DNA from: Favolaschia claudopus
Lineage: Eukaryota > Basidiomycota > Agaricomycetes > Agaricales > Mycenaceae
Direction: 5' to 3'
Assembly (NCBI GenBank): GCA_037176885.1
Contig: JAWWNJ010000005.1
Coordinates: 2,542,001-2,606,000, forward strand
DNA: 64,000 bases
The notes under the pieces were generated by a model, which was given only the letters and a program-made list of their open reading frames with translations, was not told the DNA's origin and did not search any database. This document shows positions 1-11,581 of this stretch, one piece after another (within the stretch, counting starts at the first letter, position 1; each line of letters begins with the position of its first letter). Position numbers and translations under genes: made by a program.

Positions 1-33
1 TTATAAGTGGTCCGAAATATTCATGATTCCCAG

Positions 34-1692
34 GGCTCGACGCAAATAACTGCAGTCGACGCCGACGGGAGGAACTTTTTGGCCACTGTGGTATGTATTA
101 AATTGATACAATTCGACAGATTTCATTGAACACTTGCAAAGGGACCTGGCGACCTCTGGTTCTTCCCTCCGGGTATTCCCCACAGCCTTCAAGCTACAAA
201 CGATAGCACCGAGGGCTCTGAATTCATTCTGGTGAGTGAATCTCTTGAAACATTTCTATTCGTGCTCCAATCAACATCTAGGTTTTCGACGATGGAGCTT
301 TCAGCGAGGATTCCACCTTCTTGGTTGGTTGAACGTCGTCGCGAACAATGCAATGTTGATGATTCATCACTCAGTTGACTGACTGGCTCTCCCATGTTCC
401 TGCCGAAGGTATATGATGTCGACTTTTGATTAAACCGATGTTTAACGATCAACGACTCAGTCATTCAGAAGAATTTCAAGGCTAGTGCGGACGCCTTTTC
501 GCATATTCCAGCCCAGGAGCTCTATATTTTCCCGAGCAGTGCGTGTACCACACTCGGCTTCTCGAACATTCCTTGACCTAGTACAAAGCTCCGCCGCCAT
601 CTGACGCTGTGGCACCAACGGACCCTCAAGGCACAGTGCCCGACCCCTACTCCTTTGCATTGTCTAAGGTCAACGCGACCAAGCTTTCGGGCGGAAGCGT
701 GAAAATAGTAGACTCGACAACGTTCAAGGCAAGTCGATTCCTGACTAGTTCGCGCTGTGCTCTTATCAAGTCCTATGGCAGGTTTCCACCACTATTGCCG
801 CTGCAGAAGTAACGGTGGATCCAGGTGCTATCAGGTACGGTGTCCTTGACGTTTTTCTGTCTCGCAAAGCTCAACGTAGAAATCAAGGGAACTCCACGTA
901 AGCTCGATGGCTAGCTATATTTTCAGGTTACAGACTGCATCATACAGTGGCATCCCACCATGGATGAATGGAGTTTCTTCCTGTGCGATACTGTCATTCA
1001 TTTCTCTTGATTCGTCCTGACAATTTTGCAGCGAGGGACAGGGGCGTGTAACGGTGTTTGCTTCGCAGGGAAATGCGAGAACATTCAACTACCAGGTATG
1101 TTACATCGCTCGCCGGAATACCTCGAGTATTGACGAATCATCAGGCTGGGGATATCGGTAAGTCCACCATTTCTCACCACCAAATGCATCTAAAATCCAT
1201 TCAGGCTTCGTTCCGACGGCAATGGGTGAGTGGAATGTTGACATTTTGAACTATGATTCCTAAGTTTCAACGCCGAATGATAGGTCACTATGTCGAGAAT
1301 ACAGGAAACACGTATGCTGTTTCCTCGCCGGACGAGCGAATTAAATCTGATCATCGTTATCCCAGAACTCTCAAGTACCTCGAAATCTTCAACACAGGTA
1401 AGTTTCCAAGTTCCGAAAACAATAAGTTAACGTCTCTGACATTCTTCCAGACAGATTCCAGGATATCAGCCTGAACCAGGTAGGAGTGCATGCTGTGAAC
1501 GTACCCACTACCACGCTCATCCCATTGAAAGTGGCTGGCCCTTACTCCTCCGGACTTGGTGAAAGCCCACCTTGACTTGTCGGATGTGAGTTGCACTTTC
1601 GACAAGAATTACCGAATCTCAAACTTTTGTTTCATCAGGAAACACTCGCCAGCCTTTCAAAGACCAAACCCGTAGTGATGGGTGGAAACTAA
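34..1692 (+). CDS. oxalate decarboxylase, bicupin, 5' end outside the window
   Basis: Manganese bicupin that splits oxalate into formate and CO2; fungal forms are usually secreted or wall-bound. The first exon seen starts at 34 after an AG acceptor, so the N-terminus and first metal site lie upstream. Seen in order: end of cupin 1 (GPGDLWFFPPGIPHSLQ), the linker VFDDGAFSEDSTF, a Pro-rich hinge, then cupin 2 with ELHWHP, DEWSFFLEGQGRV and MGHYVENTGN, giving the His-His-Glu-His metal ligands, and a C-terminus ending PVVMGGN. Splice sites are canonical except for a GC-AG intron at 729-781 (AG|GCAAGT). One exon, 888-897, is only 10 nt and supplies Glu-Leu-His just before the metal-binding Trp-His-Pro. 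No frameshift seen. It converges with the next gene, 87 bp between stops. The family call is secure; localisation is inferred. Confidence 0.93.
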
Positions 1693-1779
1693 CTAATCGA
1701 ACTAAGTATGCATATGACAATAATGACCGTTGTGTATGTACGCTCAACAATCAAACAAATGTATCTTTTTTCTCGCCTT

Positions 1780-4605
1780 TCAAAAGCTACGAGAAGACCC
1801 AATCCTTCCCTGCTGCGGGCTTGACAATTTTCGAGATAATGTCTTCAAAGAGTTGAGCTTCACCGGAGCCGGTGCAGGAACAACACGATCCGTCGTAGCC
1901 ACCTGTCTCCAGAACGACTTGGGTTTTGTCTCTTCCCGTACATGATCTTCCGCTCGACGCATGTTCGCCCGCAACGAACGCAGCTCGCGTTCTAATGCCT
2001 TTATCCGCCGGCGCAAATTGTGAGCCTCCATGTCGTCCTCAGTTTGCATCCCAGCATCAACGAGAACCCGCTCAACGGGAGCCTCGAACTCAATGGCAAG
2101 GTCAGCCGTATCGGTTCCCCTTGATTGCTGGCAAGGCGCGGAGGGTCGTTGAACCCGTGCCCCTCGTCTCAATTTAATAACCGGCTTGTCCTCCGCAAAA
2201 GACGACTGTGAATTTAAAAGGAGTCGGTCGAACTGGGAGGATTGTGAACATTCCGTGACTTCGCTCGCGGGCGTTTCCGTTGCCCTGCTGATAGGCGAAA
2301 ACAAAGACGACACTTGGGTCAGCTCTTCCTCCAATGAGCTGGGAGATATTGGGATAGTCAAGCGAAGGAGAGAGGGGCGCAGGGGGTTCCTATGAGGCAA
2401 TTGCAAGCTATAGTCATAGTGCTCGCCTCCATCGGCTGTGGCTGTTGCATCCCCGAATCGTGGCTCTCGATCTCGCGATTGCAACGGCGCGCGTTCGTGA
2501 GATTGAGGTTGAACCTCATTACAATTGGACACCGTCGGCCCCGCATTGGCTCCAACCTCTACTGTTGGGTCTGTTGGGTCGAGCGAGGTGTCGGCATTTT
2601 TGCCGCAGGCCAACTCGAAATCGCACGCTCGCAGACGAGGTGGAGATCCAATGACAGTTACGGTTACAGTGGGTGAACTGGATACATCGTCGCGAGAATC
2701 AGAACCTTCTTCCACAGCCCCATTCTCAGCGCTGTCGGCGGACTGGGAATCCAGAGATCCTTTCCCAAGCTGAGGGTCGGTTCCTGGCTCAGTGGAGCTT
2801 CCGACCTGATTAACGGGGCCATGCACATATTCAGTCTCAGCTTCTTGAACGCCGTGTGAAGCAGGAAGAGGTCCGTCTTCTAATCGGATATTGTTATTTT
2901 TATCGGAGACCCTGAGACAAGATGTTTCTCCGGCATCCGTAGCTTCAGCTCGTGGTGCTGGCGGCGACGGTGGAATGGGCGAAAACCCTTCAAGAGGTTC
3001 GGTTTGAGTTGCTGTTTCTGAATCTTCTTCGGAGAGCTGTTCCGAGCTTCCCTCGTGCGTAAGATGGAGGAAGAAGTCGGACAGATTCGTACTGCCTTTG
3101 AAGAGCTCAGTTGGGCATGCACTGGTGTCATCGTCGAGTCGCGTGGTCATGGAGAATGGGGAAAACTGCAACAAGCTGCATCCCAGAAAGGGGGATCCAT
3201 TGCCCTGGTCTGGTGGCGGCGTGGAGGGAAGAGTAGGATTAGGAGGCGTGCTACATTGCGCACTATCACCGGGTGCGACTGCCCCCTGCTGCATTGGCGC
3301 AGCAGCAGCCAGTTGACTCGGAGATCCTGCGAGTTTGTCCGAGTCAGAAGCAGAAGGACTGGCGGATGCTTTTACAGTTGTGTGCGATGCGCATTCGTCG
3401 GGAGAAGAATCCAGTGACGAAGTGGTGTCGCAAGTCGGGGGTGACGGTGGTTTAGTTTCAGCTAACGGGCTAACGTCATTCTCATCTGCTGTATCGGCCA
3501 TGTCTCGGGGGAGGGGATTTGTCGCTGCCTGTACGGAGGCTCCGTTCACCGAGACATCCTTGGAGAGCTCCGACTCGATGTGGGCCTCTCCATCGGGTGG
3601 ATCGACGGTGTCTGACTCGGAGGGCGGATGGGAAGTATGTCGGCTGTCACGGTCTGAAGAGCTCTGCCTCTCAGATTCTCCGGTGTCGTGATTGCCAGTG
3701 CTGCGGCTGTTTTGGTCGTCACGGTTGTCTATCAACACTGAGCGCTAGATGTAAAAGTGGATGAATGGCATGGCTTACCGGTCTCTTGCCGCGAGAAGAC
3801 AGCTGCATTCTCTTGATCATCGACATCGACAGTGTCCTGTAGAGGCGGGTGCTGCGCTTGGTCTGAAAGGGGCTCTGGGTTGGAGTTCGAGTATTCATCA
3901 CCGCATTCTGTGGCGATTGGTGGACTCTCAGCAGAATCTACGATCGGAGGAGAATTATCCACCGGCGAAGATGGGGAGGTAACAGTACTTTGAGGACCCA
4001 GTTCAGAGTCATCGGACACGGGAGACTCTGCGTTGGAGGAGGTCGATGGAACCTCCGAATCGGCGCTGGCGAGGGGTAACGTATAAGGGAAGATATTGGC
4101 TTGGACGCGCAAAAGATATTCAGTCATTAAGCTATCATGGTTGGCCAGCCTCGAGCGCGAACTGTAAGTTCCTCGTCGTGAAACACGAAAACTTGAAAAC
4201 CTACCTCTGTAAAGACAAAGGATCAAGCTGCCGGAATGCAATTCCCGAGAGATTGAGCGCCCGCACATACTCCCCCGTTCGTGATGCTGAAGGGTGGGGT
4301 ATCCGACACACGACATCCGATAGACCCTCAGGAGTGAAATGAGATATCTGCCTCGGTTGTTACCTGACAGAAAGCATTGGATGGGTTTCGTTACAATACT
4401 TACTGACTGAAGTGCCGGTTCCCAAAAGGTATAGAAAACGTCTTCGTCTGAAACCCGCAGCGCATGAATGACCCTCTCCTCTAGAAAAGCCACGAGTCTC
4501 CTCACCTTGGGTTATGTCAGCATCAGCATTGAGCTCGTCGTCGGACTCGAGGTGGAGACTGCCCCCCGGAATGCGAAATCCATGGTACGGAGACTCGGAG
4601 GACAT
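1780..4605 (-). CDS. uncharacterised Ser/Pro-rich protein with C-terminal coiled coil, 875 aa
   Basis: Five exons: 4605-4506, 4447-4404, 4347-4205, 4161-3779, 3737-1780. They sum to 2,628 nt in frame with canonical sites. The N-terminal 200 residues look folded (DEDVFYTFWEPALQS, EYVRALNLSG, then TEYLLRVQANIFPYTL). The middle 600 residues are low-complexity Ser, Pro, Thr, Asp and Glu and are probably disordered. The last 100 residues hold a basic, leucine-rich coiled-coil stretch (RRRIKALERELRSLRANMR) and a basic tail ending in SSRSF. I do not recognise a family. The overall form, a short folded head, long disordered linker and dimerising tail, suggests a scaffold or regulator, but that is inference. 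ATG at 4605 is the first in frame in exon 1. Confidence 0.72.
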
Positions 4606-4984
4606 ATTGGTAGAGGGAGAGAGAGAACGCGCAAGCTCCTCGATCTCATGCTTGATTCAGTCTCTCCAAGTGCTAAGAATGTATCCACAACACGCGCATT
4701 ATGCATGCTAGAGCACAGCACTTCCAGATTTTGCTCAAGCTATGAGATTGCCCGAATGATAGTGTAATGGCCAGAGTTCTGAGACGTCATGCAGGACGAT
4801 ACTGGAAAGAGGATGAACAAGCTTCGAGGGTCCAGGGATCATGATGACGGGAGGAACAAAGAGTTGATAATCACGTTACTTCCTAACGCGACGATGTGGT
4901 GGAAACAAAAGGAAACACCGCGTCGGAACTACACACCGCAGGTACGAGGACCCTTGGGTTGTTTCGTCTGTTTACTACAGACTA
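4606..4984. other. intergenic, nothing recognised
   Basis: Upstream region of the Ser/Pro-rich gene. Short open frames here have no splice partners or recognisable residues. Confidence 0.5.
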
Positions 4985-5194
4985 CTTCATCCCCGGCTGC
5001 CCCATACCGTGACTATCCAGCTTGTAATCTCCGCACGCTTCCTCCACTGTCCCCTTTGCGCTCGACGGTGAGGTTGAGCATGCGCGGCTCGAGCAGTCCA
5101 CCAAGCCGGCGTATCTTCCACGTCGAGAATAACCTGCGGATGTATGGCCTCAGCGTAAGAAATGGAAACGGGCAAAAAGAGAAGCAAAGAAAAG

Positions 5195-5269
5195 AGGTCA
5201 GATTTTCATAAATCTCGACATAAATGTTAAGACAGGGATAACTGAAAAATATAAAGGCTCATCCTGAAC
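5195..5269 (-). ncRNA. snR38: C/D snoRNA, snR38-like (25S Gm2815 guide), copy A
   Basis: Within intron 2 of host copy A. Plus-strand positions 5232-5244 read ACAGGGATAACTG, identical to a universal stretch of 25S/28S domain V, so the minus-strand RNA is antisense to it over 13 nt. A C-like box (AGGATGA, 5265-5259), a degenerate D' box CTTA directly after the guide, and a D box CTGA (5201-5198) are present. Counting five bases upstream of the D' box lands on the middle G of GGG, which is Gm2815 in yeast numbering, the snR38 target. The C box differs from consensus at one base and no strong terminal stem is seen. Confidence 0.66.
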
Positions 5270-5513
5270 GGCAGCTTGTGCTGGCCGAAGATAGATGGTA
5301 TTAGAAACAACACTCACCGTTGGAGATGCAGGTGCACAATTCGTCAGCGCCGCTCTCTGACAGCAGGACGACGAGAAAGCGGCGCATCCGCAAGCTAACG
5401 CTCCACCCACTACTTTTTATGTCGAGCGCGACAGTCGAAGAACACATAGAGAGTGATGAATCTGTTATAGAAAGAGTCAGCGTGAGTATAAGGCAGGAGA
5501 CGGGAAGTAAGTA

Positions 5514-5604
5514 AGAGATCAGAATATTTTAAAAAAAATACAGCCATGGAATTGTCGTCAGTGCCTTGCGGCTCAGGCGGTAATTCCGATGTTTCCTCAT
5601 AAAG
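5514..5604 (-). ncRNA. snR77: C/D snoRNA, snR77-like (18S Um578 guide), copy A
   Basis: Within intron 1 of host copy A. Plus-strand positions 5577-5587 read GCGGTAATTCC, the universal 530-loop sequence of 18S rRNA, so the minus-strand RNA is antisense over 11 nt. The guide is followed at once by a perfect CTGA box (5576-5573) and preceded by a C-like box ATGAGGA (5600-5594). A second CTGA lies at 5522-5519. The fifth base upstream of the first CTGA pairs with the U of GGUAA, which is Um578 in yeast numbering, the snR77 target. Confidence 0.68.
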
Positions 5605-5800
5605 AGGGACGAGGATAAAGAGAGTGAAAAACGCACCATTATCTCATTTCTGAGTCTGTATCTGCGCGAAGGCTGTCGTGTCGTGCGACGTGGGGAATTG
5701 GCGGTAGCAAAGAAGGTGACAGAGGAGCAATTCCGCAAAAGGACTAGTCGACAGCAACTTTCTAGTCCTTGGGCCTCCGCATCCGGGAGTGAGTTGTGGC

Positions 5801-7076
5801 CAAGTCATGGAGAGCATTTGGGAGTTGGAAATAACACGCGAAATGGGATGATCGCGGGCCTGATCGGTGGCATTTCCCACGACTGCCATCACCAGGCCGC
5901 AATACCGGAACAACTTCTTGGCTGCATAACATGTCCAAGCAACGCGTCGATGTGGTGTTTTTGACGCGTTCCAACGCGACTCACGGGCTGGATACTCGAC
6001 CCAAATTGAATTTGTATGACACAGACCTTAGCTACTATCTTCTATGTATCAATATCAAAGGATCTACGAGATATTAAGTGAGTGTCTTGTTGGGGAGAGA
6101 AGTCTTGAAGAATACATGTGCGCCGGTGAGAGCGCTAGCAGGGCATACACCCATTGATTTAAAGCCTGACCAACCTTTTGCGCGGGTATTGCCTACAGGA
6201 TACTTATATCAAGGAGATTGTCTCAGATTGATGGAGAGTCACCGTCCTGATCAAGGCTGCCGTGGCCGGCGCGCGCGATGACGACAAGCCTATAATGCAC
6301 ACAGTCTGTGACGGGCAAGCCCTGGGGCCAATTGCGCAAACGCACCGACGGGCGGGGAGAAACAGCAAGCACGAGCGCGCTGTGTATCTTTATTTTAATA
6401 TTTAGGTGACGGCATCAGCAATTGTTGGCCTGTTTGATGCCGATGGGATTGATGGCGGCCTGAATCATGTCATTTCCAACTGCCGAATTTTGTGAAGTCA
6501 TGGCGGAAGCCTGAAGGTGAAAAAAAAATCGGGGACTGATCAAGAACCGATCAACAATGCCGTGATATGCCGTAATGCCGACGAGCGCATCACGGTTAAT
6601 CCGAAGACACAACAACGCGTCCGACTCTGCCTGCCTCCACAACCCGAGCACGACAGCACCGATTCCGGAAATGTGTTAGCGGGGTCGAGGAGAGCAACTG
6701 TCTGTGCGGATATATATCTATATCTGCGCGCTGAGCGGTAGGCCCCGACAATTTCTGATATTCTACCTGTCCTCCGGGGACCGGCGCTCTTCAAGACTGA
6801 GCGAACTTGAAGACTCGGAACGTAGTACGTCCTCACCTTCATTGTACTTTATCTCATTTACTTACAATACATGAACAGTATACAGCTAAATTGCCAGGTA
6901 CATAAATATATTCGTTCTGCCCACTATCCACGGTTGAGCGAAAAGCTAATAAGTTATATTCAAGGTAGTGCTTGCACGCCGCCCATCGGACGGGACTCTG
7001 CGCACATCAGCGTACGACCTATCTCTCCCACAGGGTTGCCTCCTGCTGCGGGGGCCCGACCTACAACTTTAACAAA
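5801..7076. other. intergenic, 1.3 kb, nothing firmly recognised
   Basis: Short open frames on both strands (for example 5683-5964 on + and 6415-6651 on -) show no consistent splice sites or known motifs. The two share a weak match around GTTGGAAAT followed by an Ile/Ala-rich stretch, too little to call a gene. Sequence 6972-7076 is open in the frame of the next gene but lacks an ATG. Confidence 0.4.
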
Positions 7077-8161
7077 ATGCTCCTTCTTTACGTCGGGACT
7101 CCTCAGTCGCAGCGGCTTACGTCGATTTCCCTGTTGCACTGGATATACCCTTCAAGTTCCCGTTTTTACTCCGCTCCAAACTCAAGAGGCACAGCTGCCA
7201 TCAGTGGAATGTTCTACGTCTCCACCTTGAATCCAGCTGCCCTTGTTCCACAGGACAGAATTAATCTCTCAGATAAACAAGCATTCAGGGTCCGATTTCC
7301 TCATTCAATCGATAGGCCCTCTCATTCGCTAGTCGGTCGACGCTACAAACAAGATCGCCACCTTTACTACCTTCGTCAAACCGGTGGCCCGCACCTTTCT
7401 GTGTTCCCCCCAGGAAGTTCCGGGTTTTCGTACTTCTATCGGCCTCGTTACTCTATGCCATGTGAGGGAGGCCTTCGTTTTCGCCTGGCAGAGTCCCCCG
7501 AGGATTTCGAAAGCGCACAGGACCTGCTCTCTCCAAACGGTCTACCTTGGCAGATCAGCCTCCCTCAGATCAGCTGTCGGGAACACTACCACCTCCGCGA
7601 CCAACTGCTACTCGAATCCCTAGTCTCGAGATACCAAATATCCCGATGTCGCCACCTTTTCCGCGAGGTCAACCAAATCTTCTCCCACAACCTCATCTTT
7701 CGCCTCAATCAAGAGTTCTCGGTCAACTTCCGCGCACTCTCTCTTGTCGTCGTGGGCAGAGACAAAATTCACCGACTCGTCTTGCCCCATTTGTTTGATT
7801 GCCAGACGGACAACGTCAGGTGGTATCCTTGGGCAGGTAGGTTGGTCGACTCAGAGGTTTTTTACATACTTACATACATACTATTGTGAACGCAGGCTCC
7901 GCCATAGCCCGTTTCGAAAAATCTACAAACCCTCAGCATGAAGGAAGTCGAGTTGTCCATCTGCGTATTGTGCGCATAATCGAATCCGTTTCTCCCGCCT
8001 ACGAGGATCGGACCCCCAAAGCTGTTGTGAAGCCAGAAGCAGGACAGCTGTTATGTCGTGAGCACGGGGGGAAGATACAGCCCTGGGTGTGCGACATTGA
8101 TGCGAAACCTGATACCTCTATTGCGGTTGGCTTCCAGATGCTTTGGGATCTCGACAAATAG
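7077..8161 (+). CDS. uncharacterised agaricomycete-family protein, two exons
   Basis: Exon 1 runs 7077-7836 and exon 2 7896-8161, joined by a canonical 59-nt intron; the join gives WYPWAGSAIARFEKST. From memory, agaricomycetes carry many hypothetical proteins with similar blocks: an Arg/Phe-rich start (LRFRLAES), a central LLSPNGLPWQI and a GSAIARFEKST-like motif followed by VVHLRIVRII. No signal peptide, membrane segment or catalytic motif stands out, and I know no function for the family. The start is uncertain: ATG 7077 is the first in frame, but ATG 7209 would begin closer to the part that looks conserved. It lies inside the inverted duplication described at 4985 and 12541. Confidence 0.7.
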
Positions 8162-8536
8162 TTCATAATGGATTTCATATTTATCAAGACCTACGATGTT
8201 CTCACATACATTCCCTCGGCCTGACATGTGTATCCAATACACGAGAATATAGACTCAAGTTACGCACAAACTCGAGTCTCAAGATTGGTGTATTCTATTT
8301 CATGGAGCGGCGCAGGATGAAGGTTCCTTTGTTCGCCGTTCTTTCCACAATGGCAGTAGAAATCAAGAAACGATGTAAGTATAAGAATGAATCTCAATTC
8401 TTCGTCATCCTAATGCGCCGAGCATGATATCAAACGATATACGATTCTAAGGTCAACCGACCCAAACCTGGACTAAGTATACGGACAAAAGATAGTAGTA
8501 GATATAGTTATATAAACGAGAGTACTCCTTGTTAAA
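8162..8536. other. intergenic between two 3' ends
   Basis: Convergent 3' regions of the uncharacterised gene and the PL8 lyase. AT-rich in part; no gene or RNA recognised. Confidence 0.5.
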
Positions 8537-11500
8537 TCAAGGCAACTTGACACTAACACTGGCCCCTACAGTGCCACCCGTCGGAAGAGCAACAGTAACA
8601 GGCCGGCTTTTGACGGAGCCCCACCCAGGCGGGGCCGTCCCAGACAAAAGCGTAAAGTTGAGCGCAAGCCCCGTAAGACTCTGCGTCGGATCCGACACCG
8701 TAACCTCCCAGGTGTCCATCCGCAATATGATTATCGAGTTCCCATTCGCCTTGACCTGAATCGCGCCGACGCCGGCCTTCAACGACGGAACCGTGAACGT
8801 CGAACCCGCGGCGGTCCAGAAGGCGATGAACGCCGTGTTGTGTGCGGTATCGAGAAGGCACGAAATCGACCCGTCGTTGCGCACGACGTGCAAGTTGTTG
8901 GGCTCCGCAGCTGCCTTCTTCGCGAACCCAGCCTGTGTCGTGCCGGGGTACATCGCGTAGGACGTGGGCGCGGAGATGTCCTTGTGAGATAGGAAGGCAG
9001 TGAACAAATCGACGGTGTTGGCCGCCGCCTTGGAGCTGCCGATATTCTGCCAATTCCCAGTCTTCTCCCCCACCTGAACCGACAACGAGATAGCCGGATC
9101 GGAAGCGTTGAAGGTGTACCCCGTACCCCCGTGCCAGAGGGTGCTGACGTTGGTGTAATTCCCCGAACCTTTTGTGGCGCCGTTGACAAAGACGTCTCCG
9201 GAATGTGCACGCTGATCCAAGACGGTGTACACTGGGGCGGAAGTCGACGACGAGATGAGCGCGATCATGACGAACACGATATCGTCCTCGAGGAAGAAGT
9301 AGGTCTTGCGCCAGGTCAGGGCACGAGTTGCGGGGTTATCGTAGCGCATGGCGGCGATGCCGACAACTCCGTCGGATACCCCACCGACGTACGGTTGAAT
9401 TCCTGGTTTAGATGTGGATTCGCAATTGAGAGGTGTAGCGCCGTAATCCACCGTGGTGCCAGGGATTAGATTCCAATCCCATGCGGAAAATATGTCCTGG
9501 TACTGAAAAAAAGAATCAGTCAGATGGTTTGATGAGACTGGTTGGTCAAATGTCTACCTCGTTGCCTATGAGGCATCGAACATGAGTAGATAATATGCAG
9601 AAGGGAAGGAAGTCATACCAGTATTATACGTATACATCGCTCCATCCGACAAGTGGAACCCAAGCTTATTTTGCGAATTCACACACTCCGCATTCAACGT
9701 CCGCTTGCCAAACATCTTCAGCGTAACCATATAATTTTGCCCACGGTGAACCTACACCGGTCGTCATTAGCCATGACTCAACATCCTCCCTCAACCGTAC
9801 CGTGTCACTCACCATATAATCATTCGCATAGAACATCCGATTCCCCACAATGGAACCAGTGTTGACAGTGGATCCATTACCAGCCAACCCGTTGTACACT
9901 TCCGTGATATCGTCCGAGTCCCAGAGTTGCCCCAGCTCTTGAATTTGCGTCAAGTTGATCTGAAGAGTCGCTGCAGAGCTTCGGAAATGTCAGTCCAGAA
10001 CCGAATTTCTAAAGAAATATGTAGAGACGAACGGACTTTTTGTCGGTAGTCGGCTGAGCAATGTTCCGCCCGATCACAGTCTACAAGGTTCAAGTAAACG
10101 GACTAGTTCGTTCGGAAACAAAACGGGAAAACGGCAAACGCACATAATCCCAGTGAGGAATGTTCGTGATTATGTTCCGGAAAATCATCCACGCATCCTA
10201 CAACAGATAAGTAGGTAATCAGTACGTTGACAAGGAAAAACATGGGCGAGTGAATTATTGATCCACACGCTCACCGCTTTCAACAAGGACGTAAAAACGC
10301 TCTTCGCGTCGTCGCCTGCTTGGAACTGCGTCCCGCCGGAACAAATCTCGAGGTTGAGGACGTCATTGACGCTGAAAATTTGAGGGTATCATCAGCGTCC
10401 GTAATATGCAGCCCAGAAAAACATGAAATTCCGACACGTACTAGTCTTTTCCGTAGGCACTGTGATCATCATGATTCAGCCAATTTCAACGCAGTTCTGA
10501 CGATGTGAATTTTCACTGACCCATTGTACAACAGCCCGACATGTTGCCCAAACGAACCATCCGGACGGATCCCATCCGCCTTTGGCTGAGTCTGATATAC
10601 AAAGTCGCTATGAACGACATCGTATCCCTCCTTAACGAGAGAAGAGTTGCCCTGGAGAAGTCCCAGATCGATGCCGACGGAGGCAATATCGAGGAGATTC
10701 GCGCCGGTGATGCCAGAGGTCATGTTTTGGATGCCGGTTTGCAGGGTGTTGTATGCTCGGCTGGTCATTCGGGTGCAACCTTCGAGTTCGGATGCGGTGA
10801 GGGTGTCTCCGAGCGAGAGGCAGACTTGGCCGACCCAGCTGGGGATGAGGATGATCTGCCATTATAAGTCATTCTTAGTGCGAAAGCTTGAGAAGATGAA
10901 TTGAGGTTTTAATCGTACGTTGGAGAACCAGTTTGTATTCCTAATCAAAAAGAAGTTAGCATAGGAAGACACGACGTTGATTGGAGGTGAATATTATATA
11001 TTCACCATAAACCTGGCGTGCCGCAAGGACAAACGGCCGTCCCATTTCCGTCGAGACACGCAGGATTCTTGAAATCGTTGTCGAACCAGAAACCCATCGC
11101 AGTCGAGATTGAAGCTCGAAGGTCAGGATTCCCAGTCCAGTTCAACGCGCCCTTGAAGCCGCCGTGCCATGCAGAAGCGAAAGTGTCTTGTAAGACGCAA
11201 AGTTTGAAAAAATATTGGAAGAAAATGACGGAAAAGATTTACTTGTGCGAACCCAATGCTGTTGAGCGGGCCAGCTACTGCGACTTCCGTCGCAGCCTGC
11301 GGCATAATTCACATCGGCCCAAGTACCGTCTTCTCGCTGGGTAGAAAGCCTGAGATTTTACGGTCAATACCACATTGGCAACAGACTCGTTTCGAAAATA
11401 AGATGACGAGTGAAACGCACCATAAAGCAATATTTGCCGCGCCGGTCGAAGAGCCGACGATATTAGAAAGTCTGCGTTCGCGGACAGTGTCGAGTTCTGA

Positions 11501-11581
11501 ATCCGACCGTTGCAACTTGGAATCGACGAGAAGCGCGCTGAGTGCCACGACACATGGCACCAAGAAGGCGGCGCGGAACAT
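8537..11581 (-). CDS. polysaccharide lyase family 8 (hyaluronate/chondroitin/xanthan lyase-like), secreted, 763 aa
   Basis: PL8 enzymes cleave uronic-acid polysaccharides by beta-elimination. Thirteen exons: 11581-11421, 11349-11243, 11186-11006, 10940-10919, 10855-10521, 10459-10442, 10371-10275, 10197-10144, 10080-10037, 9978-9813, 9751-9619, 9565-9558, 9502-8537. They sum to 2,292 nt in frame. The N-terminus is a signal peptide (MFRAAFLVPCVVALSALLV). The alpha-toroid follows with REDGTWADVNYAAGC, then the active-site block DGSFGQHVG...NGAYG: candidate catalytic His at about 262 and Tyr at about 271. The central beta-sandwich starts near WDWNLIPGTTVDYG. Exons of 18 and 8 nt are needed to keep the frame; the 18-nt exon carries the catalytic Tyr. 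A TATAAAA lies about 110 bp upstream of the ATG. The family call is secure; substrate cannot be told from sequence. Confidence 0.93.

Larger units (their letters stand above)
4985..5800 (-). ncRNA. snoRNA host gene, copy A, fused to a truncated gene relic
   Basis: Inverted copy of 12541-13215. Read on the minus strand it has an exon ending at 5637 (ATG|GTGCGT), intron 1 at 5636-5462, an exon at 5461-5318, intron 2 at 5317-5134 and a further exon. Both introns carry a block of about 85 nt that is nearly identical between copies, with C/D snoRNA boxes and rRNA antisense elements; the exons have diverged and contain stops, as in non-coding snoRNA hosts. The only shared short frame is 14-15 codons spanning intron 1. 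Below about 5095 the sequence is similar to the 3' part of the gene at 13566-14296 (Leu-Thr-Val-Glu-Arg, then MGQPGM near 4990), but the intervening 815 bp are missing and stops interrupt it. So the tail is a pseudogene remnant joined to the host by deletion. Confidence 0.66.

Noticed and set aside
3055..3417. Plus-strand ORFs of 70-120 codons opposite the Ser/Pro-rich gene
   Set aside because: Mirror-image frames of a long GC-rich exon on the minus strand.
5683..5964. Plus-strand ORF ending MWCF as a mating-pheromone precursor
   Set aside because: The C-terminus is not a CAAX box and no pheromone receptor or homeodomain genes are near.
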